The position numbers and the translations under genes are program-made. A stretch of 64,000 nt of DNA from Xanthomonas dyei (GTDB lineage: Bacteria > Pseudomonadota > Gammaproteobacteria > Xanthomonadales > Xanthomonadaceae): NCBI RefSeq assembly GCF_002939865.1, contig NZ_MDEE01000008.1, positions 62,001-126,000 of the forward strand, written 5' to 3'. Each line of letters begins with the position of its first letter. The stretch's first letter is position 1. Below are positions 9,065-17,155 of the stretch, one piece after another. The notes beneath the pieces were generated by a model. It worked only from the letters and a program-made list of their open reading frames with translations. It searched no databases and was not told where the DNA came from.

Positions 9065-10213
9065 ATGTCCAGCCTCACGTTCGGGATGTGGAGCACCATC
9101 CTGCTGCTGGGCAGCGCGCATGGCGTGCTCGGCGCAGGCCTGTTGCTGCTGGCCCCGGCCAACCGGATCGCCAACCGTTGCCTGGCCGCACTGCTGCTGG
9201 TGGTGGTGGCGCTGATCACGCCGTACACGCTGGGCTATGCCGGCGCCTACGATGCCTACCCTGACCTGACCTACGCGCCGCTGTTCTGGGAACTGGCCAT
9301 CGGGCCGCTGGTGTGGCTCTACGTGCGCCAACTGGCGCGCCGGCAGCTGCCGCGGCGCTGGGCGTTGCATCTGCTGCCGGCGCTGCTGCAAGGCGGCTAT
9401 TACACCTGGCTGTTCACCTGGCCACTGCAACGCAAGTGGGACTGGAACGCCGCCGTCCACGTGCCCTGGGTCGCCCCACTGCAAGACGCCTTGGTGCTGG
9501 CATCGCTGACGGCCTATCTGGTGCTGGCCTGGCGCGAGTATCTGGCCTATCAACGCTGGCTGGAACATCACAGCGGTGCACGCGAGGAGCTGCGCTTGCC
9601 GTGGCTGCGCGGTTTTCTGCTGGCCTCGTTCTTTCTGCTGGTGGTGCGGCTTGGCTTCACCGCCAGCGACCGGCTGTGGAAGCCGCTGTCCTATTTCGAC
9701 GAGTTTCCGCGCTACCTGGCCACCGCAGCGCTGGTCTATTACCTGGGGCTGGAAGGCTGGCGCCATGCCCGCCTGCACTACCCGCCGCGCGATGCGCCGC
9801 TGATGCTGGAGACGCCGCCAGATCCGCCCGACCCGGCGGCAACGCTTGCCGCGCCACAGCCTGCGGCAGAAAAGGACTGGCAGGCACTGGGGCAACGCGT
9901 GGCTGCCGAGGTCGCTGCGCACGGCTGGTGGCGCGAGCCGGACCTCAGCCTGCCCGAGCTGGCGCGCCGCATGGGCACCAACAGCAACTATCTGTCGCGT
10001 GCGCTCAACGAAGGCCTGGGGCAGACCTTCAGCGCCTTCATCAACGCGCTGCGCATCGCCGACGCCCAGCGCCTGCTGGCCGGCGATCAGGACATCCTCT
10101 CCATCGCGCTGGCGGTGGGGTTCGGTTCCAAGGCCAGCTTCAACCGGGTGTTTCGTGCCCACTTCGGCTGCACGCCCAGCGACTACCGGCGCGCGCAACG
10201 TCGCACATCCTGA
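9065..10213 (+). CDS. AraC-family regulator with N-terminal membrane domain
   Basis: This 382-residue protein has about seven hydrophobic segments in residues 1-240 (the first two in WSTILLLGSAHGVLGAGLLLL and LAALLLVVVALITPYTLGY). An AraC/XylS helix-turn-helix pair follows at about residues 285-380 (DLSLPELARRMGTNSNYLSRALNEGLGQTF and ILSIALAVGFGSKASFNRVFRAHFG). It is therefore probably a membrane-anchored transcription factor sensing an envelope or external signal. It follows the IclR gene by 83 bp and precedes the S41 peptidase by 79 bp. The targets are unknown. Confidence 0.85.
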   Translation: MSSLTFGMWSTILLLGSAHGVLGAGLLLLAPANRIANRCLAALLLVVVALITPYTLGYAGAYDAYPDLTYAPLFWELAIGPLVWLYVRQLARRQLPRRWALHLLPALLQGGYYTWLFTWPLQRKWDWNAAVHVPWVAPLQDALVLASLTAYLVLAWREYLAYQRWLEHHSGAREELRLPWLRGFLLASFFLLVVRLGFTASDRLWKPLSYFDEFPRYLATAALVYYLGLEGWRHARLHYPPRDAPLMLETPPDPPDPAATLAAPQPAAEKDWQALGQRVAAEVAAHGWWREPDLSLPELARRMGTNSNYLSRALNEGLGQTFSAFINALRIADAQRLLAGDQDILSIALAVGFGSKASFNRVFRAHFGCTPSDYRRAQRRTS

Positions 10214-10292
10214 AAATTTTTGGCAATTGGGCATTTGAGTCGCCCGCCACCGCGCAGCTGCCGATGCTGGCGACTCTTGCCCAGGAGCTGCC

Positions 10293-11813
10293 ATGTCCCA
10301 TCGCATCCGCCTTCTTTCAGTGTTGTTCGTGCTGCTGTGGCCGATCTGCGTCGCGCGGGCGGCCCCGCCCGCACCCGCGTTGACCCGCGACAGTCCACTG
10401 CCCGGTCCGGCGCTGCTGGCCGATATCGATGTGCTGCAACACGCCTATGGCGCACTGCATCCGGGCCTGTACCGCTACGCCACCGAGGCGCAGGTTGCGC
10501 AACGCTTCGCCGAGCTGCGCGCCGAACTGGCAGACGGCGCCACGCTTGGCCAGGCCTACCTCGCCATCTCCCGCCTGACCGCAAGCGTGCGCTGCGGTCA
10601 CAGCTTCCCCAATTTCGTCAATCAACCCGAGCCGCTCCAGCAGGCTCTGTTCGGTGACAGCCGGCGCCTGCCGTTCCACTTTCGTTGGCTACAGGGCCGC
10701 ATGATCGTCAGCCGGAATGGATCGGATCAACCCGGCTTGCTGCCCGGCACCGAAGTGCTGTCCATCGATGGCATTGCCACCTCGCAGATTCTGGCAGCGT
10801 TGATGACAGTGGCGCGCGCCGATGGCAGCAATGACGCCAAGCGCATCGCCCAGATGGAGGTGCAGGGGTTTGCGCAGATCGAGGCGTTCGATGCGTATCT
10901 GCCGTTGCTGTTTCCGCAGATTTCCGCCAACCCGGTGCTGCAGGTCCGCGCGCCCGGCGCCACCGCTCCACGCGCGCTGCAGGTGCACGGCATCGACGCG
11001 GCGCAGCGCCATGCGATGGCGCCCAAACGCGCGCGCGACAGCGCAGCGCCGGCATGGACGCTGACGATGGACTCGGCCGATCTGGCGGTTCTGCGCATGC
11101 CGGATTGGGCGCTGTATGAAAGCGCCTGGGATTGGCAGGCATTTCTGGCGCGCAGCTTCACGCGCCTGGCCAAGCGCAAGGTGCCTGCGTTGGTGATCGA
11201 TCTGCGTGGCAACGAGGGCGGGCTGGACGTGGGCAGCGTGCTGCTGGGGTATCTGGCAGCAGGCGAGATCGCGGCGGCGCCGATGCGCAACCTGGTGCGC
11301 TATCGACGCGTGCCCGATGCGTTGGCGGCCCACGTCACCACCTGGGATCGCGGCTTCCGCGACTGGGGCACGCGCGCGGTTGCCTACGACACGCGGTTCT
11401 ACACGCTCAATACGCAAACCGGCAGCGCTGCACAGCGCTACCTGCCATTGCGTACGCCGCACTTCACTGGCCGGGTGTTTGTGTTGATCGACGCCGAAAA
11501 CAGCTCGGCCACTTTCGCGTTTGCGCAGCAACTACAGCGCAACGGCTTGGGCACGCTGGTCGGCCAGCCCACCGGCGGCAATCTGCGCGGCATCAACGGC
11601 AGCGCGTTCTTCTTTTTGCACTTGCCCAATTCGCACATCGAAGTGGATCTGCCGCTGGTCGGTCAGTTTGCAACCAGCGCGCAACCCGATCGCGGCGTGC
11701 TGCCCGACGTGCCGGTGCAGAGCACCGTGCAGGATCTGCAGGACGGCCGGGATGTGGAAATGGACACCGTGCGCGCCCTGCTGGGTGCCCAGCGAGCGCG
11801 GCCGACACACTGA
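10293..11813 (+). CDS. S41-family (tail-specific protease-like) peptidase, exported
   Basis: This 506-residue protein has a signal peptide (hydrophobic LLSVLFVLLWPICVARA, residues 7-23) and a C-terminal S41 core. The core shows VIDLRGNEGGLD near residue 303, the candidate nucleophile segment IDAENSSATFAFAQQL near 398, and GTLVGQPTGGN near 420. The usual PDZ region is poorly conserved. It probably acts in the periplasm or on the cell surface. The Ser-Lys dyad of canonical C-terminal processing peptidases is not obvious, so substrate and even activity are uncertain. Confidence 0.75.
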   Translation: MSHRIRLLSVLFVLLWPICVARAAPPAPALTRDSPLPGPALLADIDVLQHAYGALHPGLYRYATEAQVAQRFAELRAELADGATLGQAYLAISRLTASVRCGHSFPNFVNQPEPLQQALFGDSRRLPFHFRWLQGRMIVSRNGSDQPGLLPGTEVLSIDGIATSQILAALMTVARADGSNDAKRIAQMEVQGFAQIEAFDAYLPLLFPQISANPVLQVRAPGATAPRALQVHGIDAAQRHAMAPKRARDSAAPAWTLTMDSADLAVLRMPDWALYESAWDWQAFLARSFTRLAKRKVPALVIDLRGNEGGLDVGSVLLGYLAAGEIAAAPMRNLVRYRRVPDALAAHVTTWDRGFRDWGTRAVAYDTRFYTLNTQTGSAAQRYLPLRTPHFTGRVFVLIDAENSSATFAFAQQLQRNGLGTLVGQPTGGNLRGINGSAFFFLHLPNSHIEVDLPLVGQFATSAQPDRGVLPDVPVQSTVQDLQDGRDVEMDTVRALLGAQRARPTH

Positions 11814-11978
11814 CAGCGTAGCAACCGGGCCGTAGGCTCGCCCGTGGTTTTCCGGCCGTTCTACTGCGGCTGCAAACTCCACAGATGGCCGCTGCATAGC
11901 CACGGCTATAAAGATCAGACCGACCTTCGCGTGCAGGCAAAACGCCCGAAAGCGGGTGTTGCGTTGTTACACTGCGCG

Positions 11979-12095
11979 CCCCTTGGGGAGTAGCCTGCTT
12001 TCGTTTATCGAAAGCGCCTGCATCAACATACTCGGCCGTTGCGCCGTGGTGCAGGCAACCAATCGTGGTTTGGCGAGACCAGCGACATGCGCGTA
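11979..12095 (+). ncRNA. yybP-ykoY manganese riboswitch
   Basis: The leader of mntP contains the conserved yybP-ykoY strings in order: CTTGGGGAGTAGCC at 11982-11995, a stem-loop TTTCG..CGAAA at about 12000-12014, ATCAACATACTCGG at 12022-12035 and GGCGAGACC at 12072-12080. The 5' strand and GACC region can pair to close the aptamer. This class binds Mn2+ and turns on manganese exporters. The start codon lies about 58 nt after the aptamer, leaving room for an anti-terminator or ribosome-site switch. Confidence 0.92.
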
Positions 12096-12152
12096 CGACG
12101 ACGGTTGGCGCGGGCGCATGCCGTTGTGACCGTGCCCAGCCCGAGAGTGCCG

Positions 12153-12734
12153 ATGTCTCCTTTTTCCATTGTGTTGATCGGTTTTGCGATGTCCACCGAT
12201 GCGTTTGCCGCAGCGATCGGCAAGGGCGCGGCGATGCGCAAACCGCAGTGGCGCGATGCGCTACGCGCCGGATTGATTTTTGGGTGCATCGAAGCGATCA
12301 CACCGGTGATCGGCTGGTTGCTGGGACGGGCGGCGTCCAGCTATGTGTCCGCCTATGACCACTGGATCGCCTTCGTACTGCTCGGCGCGCTGGGCACGCA
12401 CATGATCGTGGCCGGTCTGCGTGCCGATCCTGACGATGCAGATGAGGCGGCCGATGCACCGAAGAAAAACGGTCTGCTTGCCCTGGCCGCCACCGGCTTT
12501 GCCACCAGCATCGATGCGATGGCGGTCGGCGTCAGCCTGGCATTTTTGGATGTGCACATCGGCGTGGTGGCCGTAGTGGTCGGCCTGTGCACCTTCAGCA
12601 TGGTCACCGCCGGCATCATGCTGGGCCGCGCACTAGGTGCACTGATCGGCAAGCGCGCCGAAATCCTGGGCGGCGCGATCCTGGTGATCGTGGGCAGCGT
12701 GATCCTGTACGAACACCTCAGCGGCGCGGCGTAA
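12153..12734 (+). CDS. mntP: Manganese efflux pump MntP
   Basis: This 193-residue inner-membrane protein has six predicted helices in two related halves. The MntP signatures are both present: [16 protein letters not shown] near residue 9 and [17 protein letters not shown] near residue 113, each with the conserved Asp needed for cation export. It exports Mn2+ from the cytosol. The ATG at 12153 gives [11 protein letters not shown]. The longer open frame upstream (from 12039) is the riboswitch itself and is not coding. The gene converges on the hybrid kinase gene. Confidence 0.94.
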   Translation: MSPFSIVLIGFAMSTDAFAAAIGKGAAMRKPQWRDALRAGLIFGCIEAITPVIGWLLGRAASSYVSAYDHWIAFVLLGALGTHMIVAGLRADPDDADEAADAPKKNGLLALAATGFATSIDAMAVGVSLAFLDVHIGVVAVVVGLCTFSMVTAGIMLGRALGALIGKRAEILGGAILVIVGSVILYEHLSGAA

Positions 12735-13164
12735 GCGCTCTGCTCACAGGCAATCTTTCGACTGCCTGTTTTCTCTAGGAGCGCGTCTGAGTTCATCGCG
12801 GCCATCGTGTGCGCACGCTCACTGGCAGTTTTTTCGTAGGAGCGTGCCTGCGCGCGACGAGGCGTTATCGGCAATGCCACATCGCGCGCAGGCACGCTCC
12901 TACGCTGCATTCGAATGGAGATCCGTCAGCGCTTTTTCGCATCGTGGAGCGCGCTCAGGAAGGCACGCAGCGATGCAGGCTTTACCGGTTTGGTGAGCAA
13001 GCGATAGCCGCGTTTTCGCGCGAGCTGCTTGCGTTCATCGCAGCCATCGTGGGTGAGCGCTCGCTGGCTCTTTCGTAGGAGCGTGCCTGCGCGCGACGAG
13101 GCGTTATCGACAATGCCACATCGCGCGCAGGCACGCTCCTACGCTGCATTCGAATGGAGATCCG
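12735..13164. repeat. Convergent intergenic tandem repeat: REP-like palindromes plus duplicated kinase 3' end
   Basis: A unit of about 239 bp is tandemly repeated. A REP-like palindrome (GTAGGAGCGTGCCTGCGCGCG..., ending in its reverse complement) occurs at 12836-12903 and 13075-13142. Each copy is followed by the same sequence that forms the last codons of the histidine kinase gene. A third, shorter remnant of the unit end lies at about 12780-12834. The cluster fills the space between the converging mntP and kinase genes. Confidence 0.88.
12926..13064 (-). pseudogene. Duplicated receiver-domain tail of the hybrid kinase gene
   Basis: Read on the minus strand this stretch encodes about 45 codons homologous to the end of the neighbouring kinase receiver domain: it ends YRLLTKPVKPASL then RAFLSALHDAKKR and a stop, identical in protein to the real tail. 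Its upstream half has diverged (LTHDGCDERKQLARKRG against LTADGRDELKQLARARG). It has no start codon or upstream domain. It arose by tandem duplication with the adjacent palindrome. Confidence 0.8.
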
Positions 13165-16100
13165 TCAGCGTTTTTTCGCATCGTGGAGCGCGCTCAGGAA
13201 GGCACGCAGCGAGGCGGGCTTTACCGGTTTGGTGAGCAAGCGGTAGCCGCGCGCACGTGCAAGTTGTTTGAGTTCGTCGCGACCGTCGGCAGTCAGTAGC
13301 GCGCCAGCGATCGGCGCAGTCGCGGCGGCCTGCACCGCATCCAGCGTGTCCAGTCCATCCAGACGGTCGTGCAGGTGATAGTCCACCAACATCACATCCG
13401 GTTGCTCGCGCGCACAGTCCAGCGCCTGATCCACGGTGCTGGCAGTGATCACCTCCACCTGCCAGCGGCCGAGCAACGCGCGCATGCCATCGAGAATTTC
13501 GCGGTCGTTGTCCACGCACAGCACGCGCAATCCGGCCAGCGAATCGCCGCTGGGCAAGGCGCGCGCGGCCGGCACCGGCAACAACGGCGCCACCGGCACC
13601 GGCGCCACGCGCGGCAACAGGATCGAGAACATGCTGCCGCGGCCGACCTGGCTGCGCGCACTCAGATCGTGATCGAGCAGGCGCGAGATGCGTTGGCAGA
13701 TCGACAACCCCAATCCCAAGCCCTGCTCGCCCCAATCGAAGGGCTGCTGATAGCGGCGAAACTCTTCGAAGATCTGCCGCATGTGGTGCTCTGGAATGCC
13801 CGGGCCGGTGTCCCACACCTGCAGTTCCACCTGTTCGCCACGCCCGCGCATGCCGAGCACGATACGGCCCTGACGGGTGTAGCGCAGCGCGTTGGCCAGG
13901 AAGTTCTGCATCACCCGGCGCAGCAGGCGGCGGTCGCTGCGCACCCAGATCGGCCGGCTATGCACTTGCAGGCGCAGGCCGCGACTGGATGCCACCGGCG
14001 CGTATTGCGCGGCCAGCTCATGCATCAATGCGCTGGCATCGAAGTCTTCAACCGTGGGGCGCAGCCCACCGGCATCCAGACGCGACACGTCGAGCAGACC
14101 GTCGAGCAATTCTTCGGCCGCACGCAACGAAGCATCCACACGCTCGGCCAGATGGCGTTGTTCTTCGTTGTTCTGATGGCTCTCGCGCAATGCGGAGGCG
14201 AACAGCCGCGCGGCATTGAGCGGCTGCAACACGTCATGGCTGATCGCAGCCAGAAAGCGGGTTTTGGATTGCTGCGCCAGCTCGGCTTCGCGCGAGCGAT
14301 CAGCCACACGTTGCTCCAGGTTTTCGTTGGCGTCCAGCAGCGCGCGCTCGGCGCGTTTGTAGTCGGTGATGTCGTTGTAGCTGGTGACATAGCCACCGCC
14401 GGGCAGCGCCTGGCCGCGCATTTCGATCACCTTGCCGTCGCTGCGGGTGCGCTCGAACACATGCGGCGAGCCGGCACGCATGTGGCGGATGCGGCGGTCG
14501 ATCTGGTCTTCGATATCGCCTTCGCCCAGCTCGCCGCGCTCGGCGTTGTAGCGGATCAGGTCGGCGACCGGGCGGCCGACATACAACATGCCATCCGGGT
14601 AACCGAACAACTGCTGATAACGCCGATTCCATGCGGTCAGGCGCATCTCCGGGTCGACCACGCTGACCGCAGCGCTGATGTTTTCCAGCGTGGTGGACAG
14701 GATCTCGCGATTGAAGCGCAGTTCCTGGCCGGCCTCGTCCAGCACCGCCACCACTTCGCCCAGTTCCATGCCCGAACCGCGCAACAAGCTGGTCAACACC
14801 AGCCGCGCCGACGCCGCGCCGATGGACGCCGCCAGCAAGCGCTCGGTGAACTGCACCCAGGCGCGGTCGGCCACCACGGTCGGTTGCAGCTCGCGCTCCA
14901 GCAGCACCGCCTGGTCGACAAAGGCGCGATGCGCATGCCGCTCGCCCACCACGCGCTCGGCCAGCGCCTGCAGGTCGGCCACGCGCACATGGCCGGGCCA
15001 ATCGCCAGCGACCGCCGGACGCTGCGCATACGGGTCCAGGAACGGGGCCGCACGCAGCCGCTCGTCCACACCCGGCCGCCAGCGTGCGGACACCAGCATC
15101 ATCGCGCCGACGTTGATCAACAGCGACCAGAACGTGCCGTGCGCCAGCGGGTCCCAGCCGCGCATGCCGAACAACTGCTGCGGCTGAAGCCAGGCGATGC
15201 CGAACGGCCCATCCACCAACCACTCCGGCTGCAGCCAGCCCGCCCGCGTGGCGGCCGGCAGCAACAGCGTGTAGATCCAGGTCATGAAGCCGAGCACCAT
15301 GCCGGTTTCCACGCCCTTGCGGCTGGCTCCGCGCCAATACAGCCCGCCGATCACGCCCGGCGCAAACTGCGCCACCGCCGCAAACGCCATCAATCCGTAG
15401 GCCGCCAACGTGGTGTCGTCGGCCACGCTGCGGTGATAGCCGTAGGCCACCAACGCCAGCAGCAGGATCGCCACGCGGCGGATCCACAGCACACGCGAGG
15501 CCACTGCGGCGCGTGCATCCGCGCTGCCGCGGCGACGCAGCAGCACCGGCATCACCAGGTCGTTGCTGACCATGGTGGCCAAGGCGATGCTGGCCACGAT
15601 CACCATGCCGGTGGCAGCCGAAAACCCGCCCACGTAGGCCACCAGCGCCAGCACCGTGTTGCCCTGGCTCAGCGGCAAGGCCAGCACCACCGCATCGTCC
15701 ACCACCGCGCTGCCCTTGCCGAACAACGCGATGCCGGCCGAGGCGATCGGCACCACCATCGCCGAAATGATCACCAGGTACGCACCGAACAACCAGCGTG
15801 CGCGCCTGATATCGCCGACATCGCTGCATTCGACCACCGCCACATGGAATTGCCGCGGCAGGCAGATCACCGCCAGAAAACTCAGCAGCGTCTGCGAGAT
15901 GAATCCCACCGACGGCGTGTGCTCGAACAAGGTGCGCGCCGAATCGGCGATGTGCAGTTGGTGATCGCTCAGCCACATCCACGCAAACAGCCCCACCGCC
16001 ACGATGGCGATCAGCTTGATCACCGACTCCAGCGCGATGGCCAGCATCATGCCGTGATGGTGTTCGGTGGCATCCACCTGGCGGGTGCCGAACAAGGTGG

Positions 16101-16614
16101 CGAACAGCGCCATCAGCAGCGCCACATACAACGCCGGATCGGCAAAGATGCCGCGCCCGGCGCTGCTATGCCCGGTCAGCACCTCCAGGCTCATCGCCAC
16201 CGCTTTGTACTGCAGCGCCAGATACGGAACGATGCCGACCAGCGCGATCACCGCCACCAACGCGGCCAGCCGCCGCGAGCGGCCGTAGCGCGAGGAAATG
16301 AAATCGGCGATGGACACGGTGTTTTCGGAGCGTGCGATCAACGCCAGCCGCTCGATGATGCGCCAGCCGAACAGCAGCAACAGCAGCGGGCCGAGGTAGA
16401 TCGGCAGATACCCGATGCCGTTGCGCACCGCCGAACCCACCGCGCCGTAGAACGTCCACGACGAGCAGTACACCGCCAGCGCCAGGCTGTAGACCGCCGG
16501 GCGCAGCCACGGCCGCTCCGGATACATCGGCCGACGATCGCCCCACCACGCCACCCCGAACAGCAGCGCGGCATAGCCGACTGAGACCAGCAGCAGTATC
16601 CAGCTCGAGACCAA
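13165..16614 (-). CDS. SSS-domain hybrid sensor histidine kinase/response regulator
   Basis: This 1149-residue membrane kinase has a sodium:solute symporter-like sensor (residues 1 to about 490, 12-13 helices), a PAS domain (about 645-765), and HisKA with the phospho-acceptor His in AAISHDVLQPLNAARL (about 793). These are followed by HATPase_c (NFLANALRYT about 905, DTGPGIP, EQGLGLGLSI) and a receiver domain (about 1020-1145) with the acceptor Asp in VMLVDYHLHD (about 1076). The layout resembles CbrA/NahK-type kinases that link solute sensing to signalling. The reading frame begins with TTG at 16614 behind a weak TAGGA; no better start is visible. No cognate regulator gene is adjacent. Confidence 0.9.
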   Translation of the reverse strand: MVSSWILLLVSVGYAALLFGVAWWGDRRPMYPERPWLRPAVYSLALAVYCSSWTFYGAVGSAVRNGIGYLPIYLGPLLLLLFGWRIIERLALIARSENTVSIADFISSRYGRSRRLAALVAVIALVGIVPYLALQYKAVAMSLEVLTGHSSAGRGIFADPALYVALLMALFATLFGTRQVDATEHHHGMMLAIALESVIKLIAIVAVGLFAWMWLSDHQLHIADSARTLFEHTPSVGFISQTLLSFLAVICLPRQFHVAVVECSDVGDIRRARWLFGAYLVIISAMVVPIASAGIALFGKGSAVVDDAVVLALPLSQGNTVLALVAYVGGFSAATGMVIVASIALATMVSNDLVMPVLLRRRGSADARAAVASRVLWIRRVAILLLALVAYGYHRSVADDTTLAAYGLMAFAAVAQFAPGVIGGLYWRGASRKGVETGMVLGFMTWIYTLLLPAATRAGWLQPEWLVDGPFGIAWLQPQQLFGMRGWDPLAHGTFWSLLINVGAMMLVSARWRPGVDERLRAAPFLDPYAQRPAVAGDWPGHVRVADLQALAERVVGERHAHRAFVDQAVLLERELQPTVVADRAWVQFTERLLAASIGAASARLVLTSLLRGSGMELGEVVAVLDEAGQELRFNREILSTTLENISAAVSVVDPEMRLTAWNRRYQQLFGYPDGMLYVGRPVADLIRYNAERGELGEGDIEDQIDRRIRHMRAGSPHVFERTRSDGKVIEMRGQALPGGGYVTSYNDITDYKRAERALLDANENLEQRVADRSREAELAQQSKTRFLAAISHDVLQPLNAARLFASALRESHQNNEEQRHLAERVDASLRAAEELLDGLLDVSRLDAGGLRPTVEDFDASALMHELAAQYAPVASSRGLRLQVHSRPIWVRSDRRLLRRVMQNFLANALRYTRQGRIVLGMRGRGEQVELQVWDTGPGIPEHHMRQIFEEFRRYQQPFDWGEQGLGLGLSICQRISRLLDHDLSARSQVGRGSMFSILLPRVAPVPVAPLLPVPAARALPSGDSLAGLRVLCVDNDREILDGMRALLGRWQVEVITASTVDQALDCAREQPDVMLVDYHLHDRLDGLDTLDAVQAAATAPIAGALLTADGRDELKQLARARGYRLLTKPVKPASLRAFLSALHDAKKR

Positions 16615-17155
16615 TGGGTGTCCTAGGCGGCGCGATGCGAACCTGGGAGTTTACGCAGTGGGGAACAGCGCGTGGGCGACGGGACGCTGCCGGCGGCGGA
16701 TTGGGCAGCGCGGCGCTGCGCGTGGACGGCTGGAGAAGGTGGGATGAGGTGGCTGCCCCCATCCGCCCTTCGGGCACCTTCCCCCGCAGTCGGGGGAAGG
16801 AGGCCTAGCGGATGAGAACGGAAGGCAGGCTGTTGGCTGTTGGCTGTTGGCTATTGGCTATTGGCTATTGGCTATTGGCTGTTGGCTGTTGGCTGTTGGC
16901 GATTGACTGTTGGCGGTTGGCTTACGGCTTACGGCTTACGGCTTAAGGCTTAAGGCTTAAGGCTTAAGGCTTCTAGATCCTGGATCTGGCTTTGAGCGTT
17001 AGCTTTGGCTTTGGCGTTAGCTTTGGCTTTGGCGTTAGCTTTGGCTCTAGCAACTCCAATCTAGAAACTGCCGGCAACCTCCCCTCTCCCCCCTGGGGGA
17101 GAGGGTGCCCGAAGGGCGGGTGAGGGCCGCTAGCTAAGCAAGCCACAGACACCCC
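16615..17155. repeat. Low-complexity intergenic region with short tandem repeats and two hairpin repeats
   Basis: No gene is seen. Hairpin repeats lie at 16755-16800 and 17080-17126. Between them are three tandem arrays: heptamers of TTGGCTG/TTGGCTA at about 16830-16920, heptamers CTTACGG then CTTAAGG at about 16921-16970, and a GTTAGCTTTGGCTTTGGC unit of 18 bp repeated about three times at 16997-17047. Confidence 0.85.

Noticed and set aside
12771-13160. CRISPR array
   Set aside because: The repeats are palindromic REP-like elements with duplicated coding tails, few in number and without unique spacers of constant length; there are no cas genes.
13369-16584. 1071-codon plus-strand frame opposite the hybrid kinase
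   Set aside because: It is rich in His, Gln and Arg with no domain, the usual shadow of a GC-rich gene on the other strand.
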